A stretch of DNA of 64,000 bases from Chloroflexota bacterium (GTDB lineage Bacteria > Chloroflexota > Limnocylindria > Limnocylindrales > CSP1-4): assembly GCA_016191345.1 (NCBI GenBank), contig JACPOU010000029.1, forward strand, positions 62,001-126,000, written 5' to 3'. The notes under the pieces were generated by a model, which was not told the DNA's origin, did not search any database, and was given only the letters and a program-made list of their open reading frames with translations. Of the stretch, positions 7,679-14,315 are shown piece after piece; within the stretch, counting starts at the first letter, position 1, and every line of letters begins with the position of its first letter. A program made the position numbers and the translations under genes.

Positions 7679-8577
7679 TGCCCAACGTCCATTCGGCCGC
7701 CGCGGCTCATCGCAGCCGACTGATCGGGGTCTTCGCACTGACCCTGTCGGTCCTCGTCATCGAGGTCGTCGGCGGGTTGCTGTCGAACAGCCTGGCACTC
7801 CTCGCCGACGCCGGGCACGTCTTCACCGACGTCTTCGGGGTCGGCTTCGCCCTCGCTGCCATCTGGATCGCCGGTCGGGCCGCGACGAGCGAGCGGACCT
7901 TTGGCTTTCTGCGGCTGGAGATCTTCGCCGCGGTCGCGAATGCGATCCTGCTGTTCGGCGTGGCTGCGTTCATCCTGTACGAGGCGCTGCAGCGCGTGTC
8001 GCAGCCGCCCGAGGTGACGTCGGGCCTCATGCTGGTGGTCGCCGTCGTCGGCCTGCTCGCGAACGCGATCTCGCTGTTCCTTCTGCGGGACGCGCAACGC
8101 CACAGCCTGAACATGCGCGGGGCGTACCTGGAAGTGCTGGGCGACCTCGCCGGATCCGTCGCGGTCATCGTGGCCGCCCTGGTCATTGCCATCACCGGCT
8201 GGACGCAGGCCGACGTCGTCGCCTCGGTGGTGATCGCCCTGCTGATCCTGCCGCGGACCTGGGGCCTCCTCCGCGAGGCGCTGGACGTCCTGCTCGAGGC
8301 CACGCCCAAGGGAATCAACCTCGACCACGTTCGAGCGCACATTGTCGAGGCCCCCGGGGTCGTCGATGTCCATGACCTGCACGCATGGACGATCACGAGC
8401 GGGATGCACGTCGTGAGCGCGCACGTGGTCCTCGGCGAGGACGCGAAGCCCGGCGACATCCTGGACCATCTGGGTAGCTGCCTGGCCGACGACTTCGACG
8501 TCAGGCATTCCACCTTCCAGCTGGAGACGCCGGAGCACGTCGCGTGGGAGGCGCGAGCCGAGCAGGCGCAGCTTTGA
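7678..8577 (+). CDS. Cation diffusion facilitator (CzcD/ZitB-like) metal exporter
   Basis: A 299-residue CDF protein with six transmembrane segments and a C-terminal cytoplasmic domain (from about residue 208, with HDLHAWTITSGMHVVSAHV). The transport site is His47/Asp51 (LADAGHVFTD, TM2) with Glu152/Asp156 (AYLEVLGD, TM5). A histidine is common at the Glu152 position, although glutamate also occurs in some CzcD proteins. It should exchange Zn(II), Cd(II) or Co(II) for protons across the inner membrane. It is translationally coupled to the shortened ArsR regulator. Confidence 0.9.
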   Translation: MPNVHSAAAAHRSRLIGVFALTLSVLVIEVVGGLLSNSLALLADAGHVFTDVFGVGFALAAIWIAGRAATSERTFGFLRLEIFAAVANAILLFGVAAFILYEALQRVSQPPEVTSGLMLVVAVVGLLANAISLFLLRDAQRHSLNMRGAYLEVLGDLAGSVAVIVAALVIAITGWTQADVVASVVIALLILPRTWGLLREALDVLLEATPKGINLDHVRAHIVEAPGVVDVHDLHAWTITSGMHVVSAHVVLGEDAKPGDILDHLGSCLADDFDVRHSTFQLETPEHVAWEARAEQAQL

Positions 8578-9224
8578 CGGCGGCCCGCGCGGCCGACCTC
8601 GCCCGAGGCCGCTGCGTCGAGCACCTTGCCGTCAGCCGGAACGTCGTCGAGGGCTTCATCGCGGTCGCGGCGGTGCTGCCCGCAGGCTGAGAGGCCGCGA
8701 ATCGTTCGGCCAGGGATCCGCGGCCCGGCCGGTGGCAGCGGCGATTCCGGGGTATCGGCGAGCTGTTCGATCGCCCGCCCACGACTGCCCCGGGGCCCGG
8801 CGGGCGGGAGCCCTCGAATGAGGCCGGGATGGCCCGGAGTCGGAGGGTACTCCACGCCCTCGAACTGGTGATCTGCGTTGGAGTCGCTCGGGTCGTCCGC
8901 GTGCCCGCCACGGGCAGCTTGGCGGTCCACCAGTCCTGGGTCGCGAGGCGGGCTTGGCCAAGGAGCAGCAGCCGGGTGCCTCCGACCCGTCTCACGACTC
9001 AGATCGCGGGTTTCCGCGCTCGTCACCTGGCCCGGGGTGACGGATACGACATGCTGACGTGCACGGCTGTGCCCGAATCGAGTACCGAGGCGACTCAAGA
9101 CCCCCCGCGAGCTGCGTGCTGCCCCACGTGCCGGCCCCACGTGCCGGCCCCACGTGCTGGCGCCGCGTGCCGGCCCAGCGCGTCAGGCGCCCCGCGTGCC
9201 GGCCCCGCGTGCCGGCCCAGCGCG
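8578..9224. other. Long intergenic region, no supported gene
   Basis: About 650 bases between the CDF gene and the converging thioesterase gene. Several open frames cross it on both strands, but none has family motifs or a sensible start, and their translations are Arg/Pro-rich. Its last part is the tandem repeat at 9121-9250. Remnants of a degraded gene are possible but cannot be named. Confidence 0.5.
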
Positions 9225-9250
9225 TCAGGCGCCCCGCGTGCCGGCGCCGC
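9121..9250. repeat. GTGCCGGCC-type tandem repeats, including a 42-bp direct duplication
   Basis: Three short units of CCACGTGCCGGCC type begin near 9121. They are followed by two copies of a 42-bp unit at 9167-9208 and 9209-9250 that differ by one base. The array runs over the 3' end of the thioesterase gene (stop at 9225), so the last residues of that protein are made from repeat sequence (RGAGTRGA). It is a likely slippage-prone site. Confidence 0.8.
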
Positions 9251-10187
9251 GCGGCGTGACCTGTGCGCGGATCCGGTCGAGGCCGTCCGCGACCCCGGTG
9301 ATCCGGATCCACCACCCACCCTCGGCCTCGGGCCACGCCGCGCCCGCCACGCGCTCACCGGGCTCGGCGGCGGCCGCGTACTCGATCTCGACCCGGCGCG
9401 GCGTCGCGATCACGGCGTCGGCGCCGCCTGCCGCGACCATCGATTCCTCGATCCAGTCGAGGTAGACCGCGTTGTTGACGTGGCCCATCGGGTCGAGGTC
9501 CTGGCGCCGGACGGCGATCTCGTGGCGCGGCGCATCGTCGGGCGTCGCTGGCGGCTGGACGCGGAGGATCTCGTCCTCGAGCTCGGGGTTCGGGAAGGCG
9601 ACGCCGAAGTCGCCGGGGATCCGGATGATCCGGCCACGGCCGTCGAGGAGGACCCAGTCGGTGTTCGCCAGGGCCGCGAGGGTGCCGCCGGGCAGGCGGA
9701 ACTCGCCGAGCCGGCGGGCCCAGATCCGGCGATGTCCGACGACGGCCGTCGCGAGGCGGAGGGTGCAACCCATGGGCACTGCGGCGAGGACGTCGAGAGC
9801 CACCGACCGGACGACCCACCAGCGGCCCTGATCCGTGTACCACTGGCGATCGAAGCCGCGGTCCTCGGAGTGACGCCAGGCAATGTCCTGCGCGTAGCGG
9901 AGGAGCGACGAGGTGCGCGCGTGCCCGTCGGCACCGGCCTCGTCGAAGCGGACGCGGTAGCCGGCGAGGTAGCCGTTCTCGATGCCGGCGACCGGCCGGT
10001 CGGCCACACCGGTCAGCCCGGGATCGATCAGGGCCGCAGCCGAGGCCGCAGCCGAGGCCGCAGCCGAGGCCGCAGCCGAGGCCGCAGCCGCATCGCCGGA
10101 GGCAGCGACCGACGGGTTCGCGGCCGCGGCGGCCATGCCCTCACCGAGCCGGCGCCGGGCGCCTCGCTCGGGGGTCGAGCGGGTCAC
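9225..10187 (-). CDS. Acyl-ACP thioesterase (FatA/hotdog family)
   Basis: About 320 residues. After a low-complexity Ala/Ser N-terminus come two hotdog domains: residues from GIENGYLAGYRVRFDEAGADGHARTSSLLRYAQD, with WVVRSVALDV, and a second with RRQDLDPMGHVNNAVYLDW. The HVNNAVYLDW motif is typical of acyl-ACP thioesterases that release free fatty acids from ACP. The start GTG 10187 overlaps the previous gene's stop (GTGA); ATG 10136 is an alternative that gives 303 residues. The poly-Ala/Ser stretch is encoded by a 12-bp tandem repeat at 10032-10091. It is the third gene of a GTGA-coupled operon. Confidence 0.8.
   Translation of the reverse strand: MTRSTPERGARRRLGEGMAAAAANPSVAASGDAAAASAAASAAASAAASAAALIDPGLTGVADRPVAGIENGYLAGYRVRFDEAGADGHARTSSLLRYAQDIAWRHSEDRGFDRQWYTDQGRWWVVRSVALDVLAAVPMGCTLRLATAVVGHRRIWARRLGEFRLPGGTLAALANTDWVLLDGRGRIIRIPGDFGVAFPNPELEDEILRVQPPATPDDAPRHEIAVRRQDLDPMGHVNNAVYLDWIEESMVAAGGADAVIATPRRVEIEYAAAAEPGERVAGAAWPEAEGGWWIRITGVADGLDRIRAQVTPRGAGTRGA
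10032..10091. repeat. 12-bp tandem repeat inside the thioesterase gene
   Basis: Four exact units and one partial unit of GGCCGCAGCCGA lie in tandem. Because the period is a multiple of three, it encodes an in-frame Ala-rich AAAS repeat in the thioesterase N-terminal extension. Length variation would change only a flexible linker. Confidence 0.9.
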
Positions 10188-10957
10188 GACACCGTCCCCG
10201 GGTCGGCCGGGGCAGGTGGAGCGGCGGGGGCCGTGCCCGCGGGAGGCGAGGTGGCCTGGTTGCCCTGCGCCGCCGGGGCGGCGCGGCCGGCGAGGCGCTC
10301 GAGCGTCTCCATCGCCACGAGGCGCGTTCCCGCTCGCGGCGCGGTCTGGCGGGCGAGCCGGACCTCGCACGACCGGCGGGCATCGAAGATCACGAGCACC
10401 GGCAGGAGCCGCTCGCCCTCGTCGGCGGCGTGCCGCCGCGCGTCGTCGAGCTGGTGCAGGACGTCGGCGGAGATGCCGCGCGCACCCCACTTGCAGTCGT
10501 AGGCCTCCGCGGCGCCGGGGGTCTCGACCGTCACGTCGTAGGGATGGATCTCCGCGGCGACGCCGTCGAAGAGGATCCGGCGCTCCCGCCGGAGTCCCGC
10601 CGGACCGACGCGCCCCGCGAGCAGGGCCTCCGTGAGCGCCTCGACGATCGCCCCGCGGAACTGGCTCCGGACCTGCTCGCCCCGACTGGCAACGGCGAGC
10701 GAGGCCTCGAGAATCGCCTCCGACCGGGTCCGCTCACCCGTGCCGGGCGCAGCGGCCGCCGTGCCGAAGAGCGTCGGAAACGCGACCCGCCACTCCGCCG
10801 CGTCCACCGATTCGCCGTTCATGACCGCCCGGGCGAGCACGCGCTGTGCGGTCGTCGCCTCGGCGAGGAGCGCCGCGGCGCGGGCCACAAGCGGGTCCGC
10901 CTGGATGCCCGCGTAGACGACGGCCCGGGCGTCCTTGGCGGCATCCTGGAACCTCAC
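10184..10957 (-). CDS. Unknown protein with a PD-(D/E)XK-like signature
   Basis: About 257 residues. The start GTG 10957 overlaps the stop of the preceding gene (GTGA); the frame is open to 10990 but the overlap start is preferred. I do not recognise the family. A possible PD-(D/E)XK nuclease core is visible: Glu106 in a helix (GAIVEALTEALL), Asp141 (IHPYDVTVE), Asp154-x-Lys156 (EAYDCKWG), then a helix with Gln169 (VLHQLDDARRHA) and a strand LLPVLVIFDA. The C-terminal 40 residues are Ala/Pro-rich. Nuclease activity is inference. An upstream helical protein and a downstream acyl-ACP thioesterase are coupled to it, which gives no clear functional link. Confidence 0.65.
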   Translation of the reverse strand: MRFQDAAKDARAVVYAGIQADPLVARAAALLAEATTAQRVLARAVMNGESVDAAEWRVAFPTLFGTAAAAPGTGERTRSEAILEASLAVASRGEQVRSQFRGAIVEALTEALLAGRVGPAGLRRERRILFDGVAAEIHPYDVTVETPGAAEAYDCKWGARGISADVLHQLDDARRHAADEGERLLPVLVIFDARRSCEVRLARQTAPRAGTRLVAMETLERLAGRAAPAAQGNQATSPPAGTAPAAPPAPADPGTVS

Positions 10958-11301
10958 CAGGCGGTCTCCCCCAGCGCCACGAGCGCGCACTGCGGCAGGG
11001 TCGAGAGCCAGTCGATGGCGCGATGGGGATCGGTCACGGCGCCCGCCTCGGCGACCAGCTGCGACATGGCCGCCTCGAGCTCAGCGTGCGGGACGGCGGG
11101 ACCACCGCCACCCCCGCTCGGGGCGCCGTCATCGGCACCAGCCGCGGCCGACCGCTCGGCGGCGACGGCGCGCAGGCGCGCGGCCCAGACCACCTCCAGG
11201 TCATGGACGTAGGTCCACTCATCCTCGACCGTCTCCCCGAGCGCGGCGAGGCGCTCGAGGGCGCTGACGAGCCGCTCGACGAGGTCGTGGATCGGCGCCA
11301 T
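10954..11301 (-). CDS. Small helical protein of unknown function
   Basis: A 115-residue, mostly helical protein (HDLVERLVSALERLAALGETVEDEWTYV), with a Gly-rich linker and a second helix region (ELEAAMSQLVAEAG) ending DWLSTLPQCALVALGETAW. I do not recognise the family. The ATG at 11301 has no Shine-Dalgarno. Instead GGTACCCT ends 6 bases before it, suggesting a leaderless transcript that begins at the start codon. It heads a three-gene operon in which each next gene begins with a GTGA overlap. Confidence 0.65.
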   Translation of the reverse strand: MAPIHDLVERLVSALERLAALGETVEDEWTYVHDLEVVWAARLRAVAAERSAAAGADDGAPSGGGGGPAVPHAELEAAMSQLVAEAGAVTDPHRAIDWLSTLPQCALVALGETAW

Positions 11302-11307
11302 GGGGGC

Positions 11308-11313
11308 AGGGTA
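11308..11313 (-). promoter_or_regulatory. -10 element TACCCT of a leaderless start
   Basis: On the minus strand GGTACCCT ends 6 bases before ATG 11301, and no ribosome binding site is present. This spacing places the transcription start at the start codon. The same GGTANNCT pattern recurs before 11863, 25464 (minus), 27028 and 43057. Confidence 0.5.
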
Positions 11314-11495
11314 CCCGTGGTCGCGCTGGCGGGTCGCGGGCAGTGGGCCGGCATGGTACCCGGCGTGCTGCCGGGTCGCGGGCAATCGGCCGGCGCATTC
11401 CGCGGCGCGACCCCGCGGCCGCGCCATCAGGCCGGCCGCGCCGTCAGGGCGGCCGGGCCCTGGTCAGGCGTTTCGTCGGGCCGGCGGGGCCCGGA

Positions 11496-11780
11496 TCAGG
11501 CGGTGCGCGACCAGCGCAGGAGCGGCGCCCGCTGGGTCCGCGCCACGCGCGGTCGCTCGACCCCGTCGATGATCCGCTCGGCCCGGACCCGGAGCTGCTC
11601 GATCCGGCGCCGGGCCGTGTCGTCCCAGGCGCGCGAATAGGCCGCGACGGCCTCGCGGCGCAGCAGCTCCGCCTCGCGACGATGCCCGGTCAGCTCCAGC
11701 GTGGCGATCCGTTCCAGGACGGCCCGGTACAGCTCCGGCAGGTCGTGCGCGACGGAGTTGGGTTCCACGTCGTGCAGCAT
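11496..11780 (-). CDS. Small helical protein of unknown function
   Basis: A 94-residue charged, helical protein (LPELYRAVLERIATLELTGH, REAELLRREAVAAYSRAWDD, ARRRIEQLRVRAERIIDG). The start ATG 11780 begins the structured part; only a weak purine run (GGGGCGG) precedes it. No family is recognised and no membrane segment is present. It lies 80 bases from, and divergent to, the SDR gene at 11863. The 194-base gap after its stop, down to the gene at 11301, shows no further gene. Confidence 0.55.
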   Translation of the reverse strand: MLHDVEPNSVAHDLPELYRAVLERIATLELTGHRREAELLRREAVAAYSRAWDDTARRRIEQLRVRAERIIDGVERPRVARTQRAPLLRWSRTA

Positions 11781-11849
11781 CCGCCCCAGCCGTCGCCTGG
11801 GGAATAGGCCGCAGGTCCCATTCGAGGGCGGCGTTCGGCCGGCGGGCTG

Positions 11850-11855
11850 TACCCT
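11850..11855 (+). promoter_or_regulatory. -10 element TACCCT of a leaderless start (SDR gene)
   Basis: TGTACCCT ends 7 bases before ATG 11863, and no Shine-Dalgarno sequence lies between. The layout matches that at 11301, 25464, 27028 and 46828. Confidence 0.5.
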
Positions 11856-11862
11856 CCGGTCC

Positions 11863-12654
11863 ATGGAACTCGGGATTCGCGGGCGACGTGCCCTCATCGG
11901 CGGGGCATCGAGCGGACTCGGACGGGCGATCGCCGAGCGCCTCGCCGCCGAGGGCTGCGACATCGCTGTCACCGCGCGGCGCCGCGACATCCTCGAATGG
12001 CTCGCCACGGACCTGGCCACCCGGCACGGCATCCGTGCCGTCGCGGTGCCCGCGGACCTCGCGGATCCGGCGGCTCCGGCGGCGATGGCGCGCACCGCCA
12101 CCGAGGCCCTCGGCGGCATCGACATCCTCGTTCTCAACGCGGGCGGCCCGCCGCCCGTCGATCCCACCGCGACCACGCCCGACGGCTGGGCCGCGGCCTT
12201 CCGGCTGCTCGCCGCCGGCCCGATCGAGCTGGCGACGGCGCTGCTGCCGGCGATGCGGACCCAGGGCTGGGGCCGGATCGTCGCCGTCGGCTCCTATGCG
12301 GTCCGCCAGCCGATCGACGAGCTGGCCTATTCGAATGCCGGTCGGAGCGCCCTCATCGCCTGGCTCAAGACGGTTTCCCGCGCGGTCGCCGCGGACGGCA
12401 TCACGGTCAACGGGGCGCTGCCCGGACGCCACGCGACCCCGCGCACCGAGCAGCTGGAACGGGCCGCGTCGGAGCGGACCGGCCGGTCGCTCGAGGAGAT
12501 CCGGGCCGGCCACCTCGCCGCGATTCCCGCCCGGCGCTACGGCCGCCCGGACGAGTTCGCCGCGTACGTGGCCTGGCTCTGCTCCGAGCCGGCCGCCTAC
12601 CAGACGGGCACGTTCACCTCGATCGACGGCGGGATCCTCATCGGCCTGCCGTAG
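11863..12654 (+). CDS. Short-chain dehydrogenase/reductase (SDR) with a non-standard catalytic segment
   Basis: A 263-residue Rossmann-fold SDR. The cofactor site is GGASSGLG (about residues 13-20), and LVLNAGG matches the NAG motif. The basic TARRR after the second strand suggests NADP preference. The active-site region is VGSYAV then AYSNAGRSALIAWLKT. A Tyr is present, but the usual YxxxK lysine position holds glycine followed by arginine. This fits an SDR subgroup with an SNxxR-type segment that is often annotated as FabG-like without proof. The C-terminal GTFTSIDGG is normal. ATG 11863 is leaderless-like. The substrate is unknown. Confidence 0.85.
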   Translation: MELGIRGRRALIGGASSGLGRAIAERLAAEGCDIAVTARRRDILEWLATDLATRHGIRAVAVPADLADPAAPAAMARTATEALGGIDILVLNAGGPPPVDPTATTPDGWAAAFRLLAAGPIELATALLPAMRTQGWGRIVAVGSYAVRQPIDELAYSNAGRSALIAWLKTVSRAVAADGITVNGALPGRHATPRTEQLERAASERTGRSLEEIRAGHLAAIPARRYGRPDEFAAYVAWLCSEPAAYQTGTFTSIDGGILIGLP

Positions 12655-12679
12655 CGAGCCTCCGGCTGTGAGCACCGGC

Positions 12680-13024
12680 TCAGTCGCCGGGATGGCCTCC
12701 GGACCGGATCGAGAAGCTGGCGAACTCCCCCGTCGGCGCAAGCCACGCGACCAAGACGCGCTCCACGACAGCCGAAGCCGGCCCGTCCCGAAGCCGATCC
12801 AGGAATGCCTCGAGGACCGGCCGCGGCCCCTCGGCGACGCAGCGCACCGCGCCGTCGGGCAGGTTCGCCACCCAACCCCGGAGGCCCAGTCCCATGGCCG
12901 TCCGGATCACGAAGTAGCGGTAGCCGACGCCCTGGACGTGGCCGCGGACCACGGCCTCCAGGCGGGCCGAGGCGGCGCCGGGGGCGGCCCTTGGGTCTCG
13001 CCCTGTCGACGAGCCGTCGGTCAT
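12680..13024 (-). CDS. acyP: Acylphosphatase
   Basis: A 114-residue protein with the acylphosphatase signature VRGHVQGVGYRYFV, whose Arg binds the phosphate, and GWVANLPDGAVRCVAEG, whose Asn orients the water. It hydrolyses carboxyl-phosphate bonds such as acetyl phosphate. About 25 residues precede the domain. The ATG at 13024 overlaps the holB stop (ATGA), so it is coupled to holB. The gene converges on the SDR gene with a short gap. Confidence 0.88.
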   Translation of the reverse strand: MTDGSSTGRDPRAAPGAASARLEAVVRGHVQGVGYRYFVIRTAMGLGLRGWVANLPDGAVRCVAEGPRPVLEAFLDRLRDGPASAVVERVLVAWLAPTGEFASFSIRSGGHPGD

Positions 13025-14292
13025 GCGGCGGCGTCGGGCGTCCACCGGAGCGCCAGGACGTCAAGCACGAGCTCGGGGCTGACGTTGCCCTCGAGGCGCT
13101 CGCCGGCGGCGTCGAGGTCACCCAGGAGACGCCCGATCGCCGACGGCCGGAGCCGTCGCGCTGCGACCTCGAGATCGTCGATCAGCTCCAGGTCGCGGAT
13201 GGATCCCGCCCCGTCGCCACCGGCCAGCGCAAGGTCGCGGAGCAGCGATCGCCAGATGCCGACGAGCGCGAGCGCCGCCCGCCGGCGCTCGGCAGCCGGG
13301 ACGCGAGCGGCCGGTCCCTCGGCCGCGTCCGAGGCGAGAAGGCCGGGACCGTCGTGAGCCTCGGGATCGGCGCCCGAGGCCGGGCCCGCCGCGGCCGGCG
13401 CCACGCTGGTCGTGGCCGCCCCGGGGCCTCCCCGCGCCCGGGTGCGACCGGCGCCGGGTCTGGACGCGGACGCCGCGCCTGTGGCCCCCGTCGCTCGCGC
13501 CGTGCCGGCATCGAGCTCGCGGTTCAGGTCGGCGGCCCGGCCGGCGAGCTCCCGAACGCCGGCGAGGCGCGCCGTCACGCCCGTGCCGAGGAGGTCCAGC
13601 AGCGTCCGCGCAATCTCCGCCCGGGTCGTGGCCGCACTGGGCGCGAGCGCATAGGCGATGGCATGCCCGGGCCGCCCGTCGGTGATGCGGGCCAGCCGCG
13701 CGGCGGTCGGCGCGTCCGCGACGCCCTGTGCGATGAGCACCGCCTCGACCCCGCGAATCCCGACGGAACCCGCCCGGATGCGGACGCAGCGCGACCGGAT
13801 CGTCGGCAGGAGCCGCTCCTCGTCGTCGGCGCAGAGCAGGATGGTGGTGCCGAAGGGCGGTTCCTCGAGCGTCTTGAGGAGCGCCGACTGGGCGTCCTCG
13901 GAGAGGCGGTGCGCCGCCTCGACGATCGCGATCCGGCGGCCGCCCTCGACGGGCAGGAGCGCGAGGTCCGCGACAAGGTCACGGACCCCGCGGTCGCCGC
14001 GACCCCCGATCGAGATGACTGACCCTGCCCCGCCGGGCGCGAGCCGGTGCAGGTCGGGATGGTTGCCGTGCTCGACCATCCGGCAGGCCCGGCAGTCCCG
14101 GCAGGGCGCCTCGGCCGATGGATCGGACGGGTTGCCCGTGCAGAGGAGCGCGGCGGCGATGTCCATCGCGAGCGTCGTCTTGCCCACGCCCGCCGGTCCC
14201 GTGATCAGGACCGCGTGCGGCATCCCGGATCGGAGCAGCGCCCGCGTCGCCGCGAGCGCTGCCGGCTGGCCGAGCGTTCGAAGCCCGTCCAT
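13021..14292 (-). CDS. holB: DNA polymerase III delta-prime subunit (clamp loader)
   Basis: A 423-residue AAA+ protein of the replication clamp loader. The P-loop is GPAGVGKTTLA near residue 32-42, a Cys cluster CRDCRACRMVEHGNHPD follows, and ALLKTLEEPP matches the delta-prime signature. Sensor-like TIRSRC comes next. The C-terminal part carries a long Ala/Gly-rich insertion (about residues 265-330) before a helical collar. Delta-prime is normally about 330 residues, so this insert explains the extra length. It follows the NYN gene by 23 bases and is coupled to acylphosphatase. Confidence 0.88.
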   Translation of the reverse strand: MDGLRTLGQPAALAATRALLRSGMPHAVLITGPAGVGKTTLAMDIAAALLCTGNPSDPSAEAPCRDCRACRMVEHGNHPDLHRLAPGGAGSVISIGGRGDRGVRDLVADLALLPVEGGRRIAIVEAAHRLSEDAQSALLKTLEEPPFGTTILLCADDEERLLPTIRSRCVRIRAGSVGIRGVEAVLIAQGVADAPTAARLARITDGRPGHAIAYALAPSAATTRAEIARTLLDLLGTGVTARLAGVRELAGRAADLNRELDAGTARATGATGAASASRPGAGRTRARGGPGAATTSVAPAAAGPASGADPEAHDGPGLLASDAAEGPAARVPAAERRRAALALVGIWRSLLRDLALAGGDGAGSIRDLELIDDLEVAARRLRPSAIGRLLGDLDAAGERLEGNVSPELVLDVLALRWTPDAAA

Positions 14293-14315
14293 GGTTCCGG
14301 GTCGCGAGCGCGAGG

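Noticed and set aside
8707-9140. Open frames in the gap after the CDF gene as a decayed gene
   Set aside because: No frame shows recognisable motifs, and the translations are Pro/Arg-rich.
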